NCBI GenBank assembly: GCA_025458025.1
Contig: JALOTF010000016.1
Coordinates: 1 to 39,211 of the forward strand
Length of the DNA stretch: 39,211 nt
DNA from: Beijerinckiaceae bacterium
Lineage (GTDB): Bacteria > Pseudomonadota > Alphaproteobacteria > Rhizobiales > Beijerinckiaceae
Reading direction: 5' to 3'
This document shows, piece by piece, positions 16,349 through 24,827 of the stretch (position 1 is the first letter of the stretch; the number at the start of each line of letters is the position of its first letter). The notes under the pieces are model-generated. The model made no database searches, was not told the DNA's origin, and saw nothing but the letters and a program-made list of their open reading frames with translations. Made by a program: the position numbers and the translations under genes.

Positions 16349-17398
16349 TCAGGCGACGGAGGAGCGCACCGCGTTGTCTTTCGTCTTCCACAGGCTGAAC
16401 AGGATACCCGCAGAGAGGATGGCGAGCGTGATGCCCAGCCCCCAGACCGGCGGGAACTTCTCCCAGCCCATCGCCCAGGCGATGAAGATCTTTGAGCCGA
16501 TGAAGATCAGCAGCACCGAAAGCGCGTATTTCAGGTAGGCGAAGCGATGCACCATGGCCGCCAGCGCGAAATAGAGCGCACGCAGGCCAAGGATCGCGAA
16601 GATGTTCGACGTGTAGACGATGAACGGATCGGTCGTGATCAGGAAGATCGCGGGTACGCTGTCCACCGCGAAGATCACGTCCGCGATCTCGATCAGCACG
16701 AGCGCCACGAAAAGCGGAGTCATGAAGTTCGCCATGCGGCCCGAGCCCGGCGGCGCCTTGGGGTCGGGCAGCTTCACGAAGAACTTCTCGCCATGCAGCT
16801 TTTCCGTGACGTGGAAGCGGCGCTTCATGAAGCGCAGGGCCGGATTATCCGCGAGATCCGGCTTCTGGTCGCCCATCCAGATCATTTTCACGCCCGTGAG
16901 GATGAGGAAGACCGCGAAGATGTAGAGCACCCAGGAGAAGTTCTCGACAATCGGCGCACCGATGCCGATCATGATCGCCCGGAGCACGATCACACCCAGA
17001 ATGCCCCAGAACAGCACCCGATGCTGGTAGAGGCGAGGAATGGCGAAGTAGCTGAAGATCATCGCGATGACGAAGACGTTGTCCATCGCGAGCGTCTTCT
17101 CCACCGCAAAGCCGGTCATGTATTCCATGCCGCTCTGCGGCCCGAGATACCACCAGACCCAGGCGCCGAACGCGACACCCATGCCGATGTAACCAACGGA
17201 CAGCACAAGGCTTTCACGCACCTCGATCTCGCGGTTTTCCTTGTGGAGGATGCCGAGATCGAAGACGAGCAGCGCGATGACGATTGCGAGGAAGGCAAGC
17301 CACATCCAGAGCGGCTTGCTCAGCCATTCCACATACAGAAACGGGAATTCCATACCCAAGGTCCATAGCCGGCGCGGGATGTCAGGAAGATCCGACAT
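16349..17398 (-). CDS. TerC/Alx-family integral membrane protein
   Basis: About 349 residues with about nine hydrophobic segments. Family hallmarks are clear: GILHKENREIEVRESL after the first helix, EKTLAMDNVFVIAMIFSYF, and IEIADVIFAVDSVPAIFLI, whose acidic residues lie in the membrane. Alx and related TerC proteins are linked to manganese export, alkaline response and metal loading of exported proteins. The start is uncertain: ATG 17398 and ATG 17353 (334 residues, MEFPFLYVEW) both lack a good ribosome site; the shorter form looks more like relatives. It is divergent from the DUF4112 gene. Its leader contains hairpins. A role in manganese handling is family-based inference. Confidence 0.9.
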   Translation of the reverse strand: MSDLPDIPRRLWTLGMEFPFLYVEWLSKPLWMWLAFLAIVIALLVFDLGILHKENREIEVRESLVLSVGYIGMGVAFGAWVWWYLGPQSGMEYMTGFAVEKTLAMDNVFVIAMIFSYFAIPRLYQHRVLFWGILGVIVLRAIMIGIGAPIVENFSWVLYIFAVFLILTGVKMIWMGDQKPDLADNPALRFMKRRFHVTEKLHGEKFFVKLPDPKAPPGSGRMANFMTPLFVALVLIEIADVIFAVDSVPAIFLITTDPFIVYTSNIFAILGLRALYFALAAMVHRFAYLKYALSVLLIFIGSKIFIAWAMGWEKFPPVWGLGITLAILSAGILFSLWKTKDNAVRSSVA

Positions 17399-17677
17399 CG
17401 CGTGCACGCCGGCGCGCACGCCAGAGGGGCCCGGATCAGGGGTTGCCGGGCAAATGAAGTGCCCTCCAGACGATTTCAAGAGGATCAGAGAATAAATTTT
17501 TCATGCCACAAAATTGTCTTAGATCATTTTAATGTAAAGCACAGGACAAGCGCATATCAGCGCGAATGTTCTGATGAATGGGGTCCGGGCCCCTCTGATC
17601 GTCCTTGCAAGACGATGATGTCGGACTCTCTCAAGGCTCTTGCGGGTGAAGAACCTGCCTTGTTCTGGGAGAACGAT
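17399..17677. promoter_or_regulatory. Divergent region between the TerC-family and DUF4112 genes
   Basis: The part at about 17490-17540 is AT-rich compared with its surroundings and probably holds the promoters. On the TerC side two GC hairpins occur: GCGTGC/GCACGC (17400-17405, 17416-17421), touching ATG 17398, and GCCCGG/CCGGGC (17429-17434, 17446-17451). A minus-strand TTGTCC-N17-TGATCT lies near 17520-17550, with low certainty. Confidence 0.35.
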
Positions 17678-18088
17678 ATGAAGTTTTCGTCTTTTGCTTT
17701 GCCGCGCATGCCCTCCAGTGGTTCTGGCTGGCAACGCTTCGCCTCGGCCGATGAAGTGGCAACCCGCAACCGTTTGGTGGCTTTGGCACGCTGGCTCGAC
17801 ACCGCCATCCGCGTGCCCGGAACCTCCGTGCATATCGGCGCGGATGCCCTGCTGAACGTGATCCCCGGCATCGGTACACTCGCCGCGAAGGGACTATCCG
17901 CCTACATCATTCTGGAAGCGCACCGCCTGGGTGTTCCCCGCGCGACGCTGCTGAGGATGGCGGGCAATACCGGCGTCGATTTCGCGATCAGCGCTATTCC
18001 GGTGGTTGGTTGGTTCGGCGATGCCTTCTTCCGGGCGAATACGCGGAATATCGATCTCATCCTGCGCCATCTCGATCGCCAGCGTTAA
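17678..18088 (+). CDS. DUF4112 domain protein
   Basis: This 136-residue protein starts at ATG 17678 with GGGAGA upstream; in-frame ATGs at 17614 and 17617 would give a longer tail without family likeness. Residues about 28-134 match the DUF4112 pattern: LARWLDTAIRVPG, a Gly/Pro-rich hydrophobic hairpin (GADALLNVIPGIGTLAAKGL), then a second hydrophobic stretch (VDFAISAIPVVGWFGDAFF) and NTRNIDLILRHL. The two hydrophobic stretches suggest membrane association. The function of the family is not known. It stands alone between two minus-strand genes. Confidence 0.85.
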   Translation: MKFSSFALPRMPSSGSGWQRFASADEVATRNRLVALARWLDTAIRVPGTSVHIGADALLNVIPGIGTLAAKGLSAYIILEAHRLGVPRATLLRMAGNTGVDFAISAIPVVGWFGDAFFRANTRNIDLILRHLDRQR

Positions 18089-18179
18089 ACCGCGCTGGTC
18101 GTCTGGCGGTCCTAAATCGTCACTTTGCCCCGCAAGCAATTGCTGAAAAGCAGGTAGCCTTACCTTGAAAGCGGAGAAG

Positions 18180-18230
18180 AAGGTGCGGACGAACTGGTGG
18201 ATCTGGTCGGCGGCACCAATCCCGCACCTT
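18180..18230 (-). terminator. Inverted repeat after the GlxA-type gene, possible terminator
   Basis: AAGGTGCGG (18180-18188) and CCGCACCTT (18222-18230) are perfect 9-base inverted copies, 14 bases past the regulator stop codon on the minus strand and followed there by a pyrimidine-rich stretch. The 33-base loop and the lack of a clean T-run make it weak. Confidence 0.35.
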
Positions 18231-18243
18231 GAACCGGCCTTCA

Positions 18244-19260
18244 TCAGGAGGCGGAGCGCTCCTCGTCTCCGCCCGGCCTGTCGGGGACCGATTTGCGCAA
18301 CTGCCCGGGCGTGACACCGTAAGCCTTACGGAACTGCGCGATGAAATGCGCGCAATCCGAAAACCCGGTGAGATAGGCCACTTCCGTCACGGCCTTCCGG
18401 GTGTTGAACAGATACCAGCGGCCATAGCGAAGCCGGATTTCAATCCAGAACGCCTTGGGGCTCGTGCCCAGGCCATCCCGGAACAGGCGCTCGAGCTGGC
18501 GCTCGCTCATGCCGAGTTGCTCCGCGATCCCGGTCACCGTCCCCGGTGATTGCATGTCGCGCTCCATCAGCGTGATGGCCTTGCGCAGGCGGTGATCCGT
18601 GATGTGCTGCCGCCCGAGAGCGAGGATCTTCTTCACCGAGGATTCCACCTCGCGGTCGGACATGGTCATCTGGAATACGGCCTTGGTCGCGCGCTCGCGG
18701 CCACAGAAACGCGAGATCAGGCTTGTCGCGAAGCTGATGACCGACAAGCCGCCCGGTACGGTGACGATGCCGGAATCCTCGTGGAAATCCTGATCGAGCA
18801 TGAAGCGATGGTCGGGATAGCGCCGGCGATAATCCTCGGCATGGTAGGGGTGGAGGCAGGCGCGGCGCTTCTGCATCAGCCCCGCTTCCGCGAGCACGAA
18901 AGAGCCGGTGCAGAGCCCGGCGACGAGCTTTCCCTGCTGATGCGCATGCTGCAAGGCGGCCGGAATTTCGGGCGGGAGCGTTTCGAGATTGCGCAAGAGC
19001 GGTCCGATCACCGCGACACAATCGAAGCTGTCCAGCGCACCGATCCCCGCATCGGGCGTGATGGGAATGCCGCAACTCGCGTGAACCGGCTGGCGCCCCG
19101 GCGTCATGATGGTCCACGAGCACAGAATCTTGCGGCTGGTATCGCCGATATCCGCTGCGTGGCGCAAAGCCTCGACAAAGCCCGTGAGCGACATCAGCGG
19201 GAATTCCGGACATAGAATGAATCCGACAGAAAGCTCCGGCCTCGCACGGGGCGTGGTCAT
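18244..19260 (-). CDS. GlxA-type AraC-family transcriptional regulator
   Basis: The 338-residue protein starts at ATG 19260 with AAGGGAG 6 bases upstream. Its N-terminal part (about 9-200) has the DJ-1/PfpI fold used as an effector domain, with the nucleophile-elbow-like GLCTGSFVLAEAGL. The C-terminal part (about 230-325) has two helix-turn-helix motifs of AraC type (TVTGIAEQLGMSERQLERLF; KAVTEVAYLTGFSDCAHF) and the closing YGVTPGQLRKS. Relatives control use of amino acids, carnitine, glycine betaine and similar nitrogen compounds. It is divergent from an amino-acid-type ABC importer, which it probably activates in response to the imported compound. The effector is unknown. Confidence 0.93.
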   Translation of the reverse strand: MTTPRARPELSVGFILCPEFPLMSLTGFVEALRHAADIGDTSRKILCSWTIMTPGRQPVHASCGIPITPDAGIGALDSFDCVAVIGPLLRNLETLPPEIPAALQHAHQQGKLVAGLCTGSFVLAEAGLMQKRRACLHPYHAEDYRRRYPDHRFMLDQDFHEDSGIVTVPGGLSVISFATSLISRFCGRERATKAVFQMTMSDREVESSVKKILALGRQHITDHRLRKAITLMERDMQSPGTVTGIAEQLGMSERQLERLFRDGLGTSPKAFWIEIRLRYGRWYLFNTRKAVTEVAYLTGFSDCAHFIAQFRKAYGVTPGQLRKSVPDRPGGDEERSAS

Positions 19261-19572
19261 GCTGCGCTCCCTTCGCGTGGCAGGCGGCCGTGATGGCTTA
19301 TCAGGCCGGTTTTCCATCCATAGTGCATTCAATTCGACACTAAGGAGACGCTTCTCCAGCAGAATCGGACTGGCTTCCAGCGTCTCCCCGTGATGTCGCA
19401 AACGTAATGGAGTAGCTAGATTTCGCGCAAGTCAGCGGGCGAAACCAAGTCGTGTTCCTTATGTTTTTTGGCGCTTCGCTACAAGCGAGGCACACCCCGT
19501 CCATGCTCCTTTCCCCCGCGGCGCAGGCCGGAAGTTCCGGGTTGCTCCCGAAGCAAAACGATGGGGAAACGC
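19261..19572. promoter_or_regulatory. 312-bp divergent control region between the GlxA-type regulator and the ABC importer
   Basis: No gene is visible here. A 9-bp perfect inverted repeat, GGAGACGCT (19344-19352) and AGCGTCTCC (19379-19387), encloses a smaller CCAG/CTGG pair (19356-19359, 19370-19373). A second palindrome, CCGGAA-G-TTCCGG (19528-19540), lies about 32 bases before the binding-protein ATG. TAGTG/CACTA (19321-19325, 19337-19341) is a weaker pair. I could not place promoters with confidence. Confidence 0.4.
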
Positions 19573-20430
19573 ATGAAGATTCTCTCGAAACTCCTCGCCT
19601 GCGGCATGCTCGCAGCCACGCTCGCGGCACCCGTGCAGGCAGCAGACGTTCCGACAGTCCAGAAGGGCAAACTCACCGTCGCCTTTACCGGCGACATGCC
19701 CGGTTCGGGTTGGCGGGACGGCAAGATGATCGGCTACGATGGCGAGATCGTGCAGATGATCGCCGACAAGATCGGCATGCCGATCGCGCCCGCTCTCATG
19801 GAATGGTCCGGCACGATCGCCTCGGTGCAGGCGGGCCGCGTGGATGTGATGCTCGGCACGATGGGCTGGACCGAGCAGCGCACGAAAATCATGACGCTCT
19901 CCGAGCCGATCCACTACTTCAAGAACGGCATCATGCAGTCCACGAAGACCAACTGGGACAAGCTCGATGACCTCAAGGGCAAGAAGGTCGGCACCATCAC
20001 GGGCTTCTCCTTCGTGCCGGAACTGCGGAAAATCGAAGGGCTCCAGCTCTCGCTCTATGACACCTCCGATGCCGCTGTGCGCGACCTCGTGGCAGGCCGC
20101 ATCGATGCGGTGATCGGCGATCCGCCGGTCGTGAGCTACGCGATTTCGCAGAACCCGAGCTGGAACATGCATTTCCTGGCCTTCACCGACCAGAACAAGG
20201 ATTTCCCGCTGCTCACGGGCCTCGGACAGGTGGTGTTTGGCCTGAACAAGGACAATGCCAAGCTCGCAGCCGAGATCAACACCATCATCAAGGGCCTCTG
20301 GGCCACCTGCAAGATGAAGGAAATCGGCGCGCGCTACGGCATGAAGGCCGATGTGTGGTTCAAGCCCGTGGGCGAGAACTTCCGCGCCGGCAAGGATCGC
20401 GCGGCGGATTACAAGCTGCCGGGCTGCTGA
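19573..20430 (+). CDS. ABC transporter periplasmic binding protein, polar amino-acid type (family 3)
   Basis: The 285-residue protein has a signal peptide (MKILSKLLACGMLAATLAAPVQA) and the family 3 fold: GKLTVAFTGDMPGSGW, YDGEIVQMIADKIG, GRVDVMLGTMGWTEQRTKIM, and the hinge region DLKGKKVGTITGF. ATG 19573 is preferred (GGGGAA upstream); ATG 19561 would add four residues. The usual R-T-pattern at the amino-acid carboxylate site is replaced by WTEQRTKIM-like residues, so the ligand may differ from a standard amino acid. It is the first gene of a transport series with ATPase and two permeases and would deliver a small nitrogen compound. Confidence 0.93.
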   Translation: MKILSKLLACGMLAATLAAPVQAADVPTVQKGKLTVAFTGDMPGSGWRDGKMIGYDGEIVQMIADKIGMPIAPALMEWSGTIASVQAGRVDVMLGTMGWTEQRTKIMTLSEPIHYFKNGIMQSTKTNWDKLDDLKGKKVGTITGFSFVPELRKIEGLQLSLYDTSDAAVRDLVAGRIDAVIGDPPVVSYAISQNPSWNMHFLAFTDQNKDFPLLTGLGQVVFGLNKDNAKLAAEINTIIKGLWATCKMKEIGARYGMKADVWFKPVGENFRAGKDRAADYKLPGC

Positions 20431-20513
20431 CTCTCCCTGCCTGAAGCAGGTCGCTTTCTCTCTGGGGTGGCCTGCCCTTTTTTCTTCCCCGAAACCGGCT
20501 GGAGTCTGTCGCC

Positions 20514-21284
20514 ATGAGCAACGCGCTGTTGCGGGTCGAGAGCCTGCGCAAGAGTTACGGAGCCGTCGAGGTCCTGCGCGGCATCGATTTCTCGGTCCGG
20601 AAGGGCGAGAAAGTCGCGCTGATCGGCCCCTCGGGTTCCGGCAAATCCACCTGCCTGCGCTGCGTGAACATGCTCGAAAAGCCGAGCGCCGGCGCGATCT
20701 GGCTGGAGGAGGAGCGCGTCGGCGTGCGCGCTTCCGCCGGGCAGCGCGAGAGGCTGATGAGTGATGCGGAACTAGCCCCGCAGCGCCGGCAGATGGGCAT
20801 GGTATTCCAGCTCTTCTACCTCTGGCCGCATCTCACGGTGCTGGAGAATGTGTCGGTGGGCCTCATCAAGGTGCAGGGCGTTCCGGCCGCGGAGGCAAAA
20901 GCCATCGCGCTGGAGATGCTGGAGAAAGTGCACATGGCGCACAAGGCGCAGGCCTATCCGGATTTCCTCTCCGGCGGCCAGCAGCAACGCGTGGCAATTG
21001 CCCGCGCGCTCGCCCAGCGGCCGAAACTGCTGCTCTTCGATGAGCCCACGTCGGCGCTCGACCCCGAACTCGTCGGCGAGGTGCTGAATGTGATCCACGA
21101 ACTCGCGGATGAGGGGCGCACCATGCTGCTGGTGACGCATGAGATTCGCTTCGCGCGGGATGTGGCAGACCGCGTGATCTTCATGGATGGCGGCGTGGTG
21201 GTGGAGGAAGGGCCGGCGCGCGAGCTCATCCAGCATCCTCGGCACGAGCGCACGCAGGCCTTCCTGCGGCAGATCTCACCTTAA
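20514..21284 (+). CDS. ABC transporter ATP-binding protein, polar amino-acid type
   Basis: This 256-residue cytoplasmic ATPase of the GlnQ/HisP type has Walker A GPSGSGKS (38-45), Q-loop MVFQLFYLWPHLTVLENV (the usual SFNLFPH is LFYLWPH), signature LSGGQQQR, Walker B LLLFDEPTSALD, and H-loop VTHE, all intact. A segment of about 15 residues before the Q-loop (QRERLMSDAELAPQRR) is a common insertion in this group. It lies 83 bases after the binding protein and 10 bases before the first permease, and would power uptake through the two following permeases. Confidence 0.96.
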   Translation: MSNALLRVESLRKSYGAVEVLRGIDFSVRKGEKVALIGPSGSGKSTCLRCVNMLEKPSAGAIWLEEERVGVRASAGQRERLMSDAELAPQRRQMGMVFQLFYLWPHLTVLENVSVGLIKVQGVPAAEAKAIALEMLEKVHMAHKAQAYPDFLSGGQQQRVAIARALAQRPKLLLFDEPTSALDPELVGEVLNVIHELADEGRTMLLVTHEIRFARDVADRVIFMDGGVVVEEGPARELIQHPRHERTQAFLRQISP

Positions 21285-21294
21285 GGGGATCGCC

Positions 21295-21951
21295 ATGCTC
21301 TTGCGTTTCGACACCATTCTCGCCGGATTGCTGCAGGGCGTCGGGGTCACCTTGGGTGTGACGTTCGGCGCGCTGCTGATCGCGATCATCCTGGGCTTCG
21401 CGCTGGCCTTGCTGCGGGTCTTCTGGCCCTCGCGGATCGGGGCGTTCGTGATCGACGCCTATATCGAGCTTTTCCGGAACATTCCTGCACTCGCGCATCT
21501 GTTCCTGATCTATTACGGGCTCGCTTCGGTGGGCGTGCAATTGGGCTCTGTTACAGCGGCGATCCTCGGCCTCGGATTGATCGGCGGGGCGAGCCTCTGC
21601 GATGTGTTCCGCGCGGGTTTCGAGGCCTTGCACAAGGGCCAGCGGGAGGCCGCGCTCGCCATCGGCATGCGGCCCTCGCAGGCGATCCGGCTGATCCTCA
21701 CACCGCAGGCCCTGCGCATCGCGCTGCCGCCTGTGGGGAATTACGCGACGCAATTGCTGAAGGACAGTTCCATCGCCTCGGCCATTGCCGCGCCGGAGAT
21801 CATGTTCTTCGCCCGCTCGCTGGTGACCTCCACCTTCGAGACAACGCTGATCTATGTCACCGCCGCCGGTCTCTACATCCTCATGAGCCTGCCGATCGTC
21901 TTCGCGGTGCGGGCGCTGGAAAAACGCTATGCCGGAGGGCAGGCCGCATGA
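21295..21951 (+). CDS. ABC transporter permease, polar amino-acid type (first)
   Basis: The 218-residue inner-membrane protein starts at ATG 21295 with AAGGGG upstream. It has about five membrane helices, the N-terminal family stretch GLLQGVGVTLGVTFGALL, the EAA loop that docks the ATPase (EALHKGQREAALAIGMRPSQ), and LPPVGNYATQLLKDSSIAS. It overlaps the second permease by four bases (ATGA), so the two are made together and probably form a heterodimer. Confidence 0.95.
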   Translation: MLLRFDTILAGLLQGVGVTLGVTFGALLIAIILGFALALLRVFWPSRIGAFVIDAYIELFRNIPALAHLFLIYYGLASVGVQLGSVTAAILGLGLIGGASLCDVFRAGFEALHKGQREAALAIGMRPSQAIRLILTPQALRIALPPVGNYATQLLKDSSIASAIAAPEIMFFARSLVTSTFETTLIYVTAAGLYILMSLPIVFAVRALEKRYAGGQAA

Positions 21952-22634
21952 GCATGATCGGCTTCCTGCAACCCTTTGCCGAATATGGCGGCGAATGGGC
22001 ACCGCGCATGCTCGATGCGGCGCGTATCACGGCTGCCATTTCGCTCTGGGGCTTCCTTGTGGCGCTTGGCGTCGGCGCGCTGCTCGCCGCCTTGCGTGCC
22101 CGGAAGCACTGGCTGCCGGGGCTGCTGGCCCAAGGCTACATCAACCTCACGCGTGGCGTGCCGCTGCTGGCCGTGCTGTTCCTGCTCTATTTCGGCCTGC
22201 CCGGCATCGGCATCACCATGTCTGCCTTTGTGGCTGGTGCGCTGGGGCTCGGCCTGTGCTTCGGCGCGCAGATGGCGGAAGTATTCCGCGCCGGCCTTGA
22301 GGCTATTCATCGTGGCCAGCGCGAGGCCGCTCTCGCCGTGGGCATGACGCCAATGGCCGCCTTCCGGCTCATCACGCTGCCACAGCTCATCCGCATTATC
22401 GCGCCATCGCTGGTGACGACTTTCGTGGCGTTGCTGAAGGATTCCTCACTTTGCGCGCTCATTACCGTGCACGATCTGATGCTCGAGGGGCGAGCGCTCG
22501 CGACGGAGTATTTCCTGCCGATGCACATCTTCCTCGCGATCGGGCTTTTCTACTTCGCCATCGCCTGGCCGCTCTCGCTCGCGGCGCGCGTGCTGGGCCA
22601 TCGCCTGAACCGTCGGCGAGCGGGCGCGGCCTGA
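21948..22634 (+). CDS. ABC transporter permease, polar amino-acid type (second)
   Basis: This 228-residue inner-membrane protein is of the HisM/GlnP family. It has about five helices, the segment RGVPLLAVLFLLYFGLPGIG, an EAA loop (GLEAIHRGQREAALAVGMTP) and LLKDSSLCALITVHDLML. The start ATG overlaps the stop of the first permease. It is followed after 45 bases by a PuuD-like amidase gene in the same direction. Confidence 0.95.
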   Translation: MSMIGFLQPFAEYGGEWAPRMLDAARITAAISLWGFLVALGVGALLAALRARKHWLPGLLAQGYINLTRGVPLLAVLFLLYFGLPGIGITMSAFVAGALGLGLCFGAQMAEVFRAGLEAIHRGQREAALAVGMTPMAAFRLITLPQLIRIIAPSLVTTFVALLKDSSLCALITVHDLMLEGRALATEYFLPMHIFLAIGLFYFAIAWPLSLAARVLGHRLNRRRAGAA

Positions 22635-22679
22635 CGCGACCGATCCGACCGCATCCGCAAAATCCAGACGGAGTGTATC

Positions 22680-23336
22680 ATGCCCAAGCCGGTCATCCTG
22701 ATGACGCCGGATCTCGATGAGGCGTTCGGCGAGGGCCGCGAGCCGACCTACCATGTGCGCGCGAACTATGCCGAGGCGATCAGCGCCGCAGGATGCCTGC
22801 CGCTCATCGCGCCCTACACGGCGGTAGCAGCCGACCTGCTCTCGATGACGGATGGTGTGCTGATCACAGGTTCCCGGCCGGGTGCGCAGGTCGCGCCGGC
22901 CCGTCGGGCCTTCGAACTGGACCTGATTGCGCTGGCGCTTGAACAGGGCAAGCCACTGCTGGGCATCTGCCACGGGATGCAGCTGATCGGCGAGGTGCTG
23001 GGCGGCCGCACGGTTCTGGAACGCGCCGACGACGCCGTTGACCATATGCCGCGCCTCGTGCCGGATGTTCTCGCCCATGAGGTGCTGGTGAAGCCCAGTA
23101 CGCACCTCGGCAACGAGGCAGGCCTTTCGGCGGCTTCCGTCAACAGCCTGCACCGGCATGCCCTTTCCGGGCCCGGACGGTTCCGGGTGATTGCCGAAGC
23201 GCCCGATGGCGTGATGGAAGCGTTTGAGGGGGAAACCGCCGGTTTCTGCCTCGGCATTCAATGGCACCCGGAATATCGGCTCACCGCGCTGGATATCCGG
23301 ATCTTCGAGGCTTTTGCTGCGGCTTGTCAGCATTGA
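22680..23336 (+). CDS. Compact class I glutamine amidotransferase-like hydrolase (PuuD / peptidase C26 family)
   Basis: The 218-residue protein has the C26 catalytic set: C97 in LLGICHGMQ, H196 and E198 in IQWHPEY, and the supporting VNSLHRHAL. Family members such as PuuD hydrolyse gamma-glutamyl amides (for example gamma-glutamyl-GABA). It is shorter than the usual 240-260 residues: the loop after GVLITGSRPG, which normally carries DPxRD, is reduced to APARRAFE, and GICRG is GICHG. CGGAG lies before the ATG. Placement right after an ABC importer suggests the imported compound or its gamma-glutamyl derivative is the substrate; this is inference. Confidence 0.85.
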   Translation: MPKPVILMTPDLDEAFGEGREPTYHVRANYAEAISAAGCLPLIAPYTAVAADLLSMTDGVLITGSRPGAQVAPARRAFELDLIALALEQGKPLLGICHGMQLIGEVLGGRTVLERADDAVDHMPRLVPDVLAHEVLVKPSTHLGNEAGLSAASVNSLHRHALSGPGRFRVIAEAPDGVMEAFEGETAGFCLGIQWHPEYRLTALDIRIFEAFAAACQH

Positions 23337-23349
23337 GGCCAAAGCTCTG

Positions 23350-23380
23350 ATCGCGGGTGCCCTCCTCTATCGCCCGCGAT
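23350..23380 (+). terminator. Possible terminator hairpin after the amidase gene
   Basis: ATCGCGGG (23350-23357) and CCCGCGAT (23373-23380) form a perfect 8-bp stem with a 15-base loop, 13 bases after the stop codon. No T-run follows, so termination strength is doubtful. Confidence 0.4.
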
Positions 23381-23474
23381 GATCTCGCCCGCTGGGCACT
23401 CTTCCGGTGCGAGCCTGCGGAACATGCGCTATGGTCGGCGCAACGATGAAAGCATCGGCGCGGGGCGGGAAACG

Positions 23475-24803
23475 ATGGTCAGGCCATTTGCGAATGCGGT
23501 TCTTCTTCTGGCCCTTTCCAGCCTGCCGGCCTGGTCGCAATCGCCTGTTCCCCGCCCCTGCCCGGACAAGATCGGCAGCGATATCGCGTGCTTCACGGTG
23601 CAGGACCAGAACGGCGCGCATGTGCTCATCGCGCGGCCCGCGAACGCGAATGGCTCGCTTATCGTCCACACCTATGGTGGCCCGCGCATGCGCAAGCCGA
23701 ATGCCACGATGGTCGACGAAGACCTCGAGCGCTTCGTCGAAACAGTGCGCGAGGGCTATGCCTGGGTGTCGACAACCCGTCGCCGGGGCGGATTCGGGGT
23801 GACGCAAGGCGCGGAAGATGCAGATAATGCCCGCAAGATCTATGTCGCCACCTTCGGCCAGCCGAAATTCACCATCGCCCATGGCCAATCCTGGGGTGGG
23901 AATGTCGCTGCGATCCTGATCGAGAAATTCAACGCACCGGACGCTTCCGGGAGAAGGCCCTATGACGGGGCAATGCTGACCTCCGGCGTGCTCGCCGGCG
24001 GCACGCGCGGCTATGATATGCGGATGGATGTGCGCGCGGCCTTCCAGGCGATCTGTGATGTGCATCCCGCGCCAGGCGCACCGGCCGAAACCCTGGGAAC
24101 CGGCTTGCCCGACGGTTCAGGCATCACCCGCCAGCAGGTGACGGGTTGGTTTAATGATTGCACGGGCGCGAACAAGAAGCCGGAGGAGCGGACCGAGGCC
24201 CAGCAGCGGGCCTTGCGGGACATGGCGGCCGCCAGCCGTATTCCCGCCAGCGCCCTGCTCGCGCATATCCAGTGGGCGACGTTCGTATTCCGCGACATTG
24301 CGGATTTCATCACGGCAGGTAAATCCCCTTTCGGAAACGAGCAGGTCGTCTATCGCGGCACATCGGATGATGAGGCCTTCAACCGCAAGGTTCTGCGGGT
24401 GCGCGCTGATCCCGAGGCGGTGCGTGCGCTGGCGACGGACAGTGACCCCACGGGACGGATCGATATTCCCGTCATCACCATGCACCAGATCCGCGATACG
24501 ACCGTTTTCGTGGAGCAGCAGCACGAATATCGCCGCGTGGTGGAGGCAGCAGGAAATGGCGCACGCCTGTTCCAGATCTTCGTGGACGATCACCAGCATT
24601 CGAAAACCAGCCCACCGCACTACCCCGCCATCCTGAAAGCGCTGCAGAGTTGGATCGAAACCGGCACACGCCCCACGATGCCGGCGGTGCAATCCGCCTG
24701 CGAGGCGGCAAGGCCGATCTATGGCGGCGAGTGCCGCTTCGTGGCGGATTATGCGCCGCAACAGTGGTATGAGCGGGTCAATCCGCGCACCGGGCAGCGA
24801 TAA
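23475..24803 (+). CDS. Exported alpha/beta-hydrolase-like protein of unknown substrate
   Basis: The 442-residue protein begins with a signal peptide (MVRPFANAVLLLALSSLPAW) and so acts in or beyond the periplasm. ATG 23475 is chosen because the signal peptide starts there. A nucleophile elbow GQSWGG (S139) follows a beta strand KFTIAH, preceded by a possible oxyanion segment HTYGGPRM. Possible acid and His residues are in the late part (IPVITMHQIRDTTVF; DDHQHSKTSPPHYPA). This order fits a serine hydrolase. I do not recognise the exact family; it recalls large exported hydrolases with a lid domain inserted in the middle (about 190-290). It is convergent with the next gene (24 bases). Confidence 0.7.
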   Translation: MVRPFANAVLLLALSSLPAWSQSPVPRPCPDKIGSDIACFTVQDQNGAHVLIARPANANGSLIVHTYGGPRMRKPNATMVDEDLERFVETVREGYAWVSTTRRRGGFGVTQGAEDADNARKIYVATFGQPKFTIAHGQSWGGNVAAILIEKFNAPDASGRRPYDGAMLTSGVLAGGTRGYDMRMDVRAAFQAICDVHPAPGAPAETLGTGLPDGSGITRQQVTGWFNDCTGANKKPEERTEAQQRALRDMAAASRIPASALLAHIQWATFVFRDIADFITAGKSPFGNEQVVYRGTSDDEAFNRKVLRVRADPEAVRALATDSDPTGRIDIPVITMHQIRDTTVFVEQQHEYRRVVEAAGNGARLFQIFVDDHQHSKTSPPHYPAILKALQSWIETGTRPTMPAVQSACEAARPIYGGECRFVADYAPQQWYERVNPRTGQR

Positions 24804-24827
24804 AGGCCGCTGCAACCAGCCTGCTCA

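Noticed and set aside
17399-17520. yybP-ykoY manganese riboswitch before the TerC-family gene
   Set aside because: Hairpins are present but I cannot find the conserved internal loops of that class.
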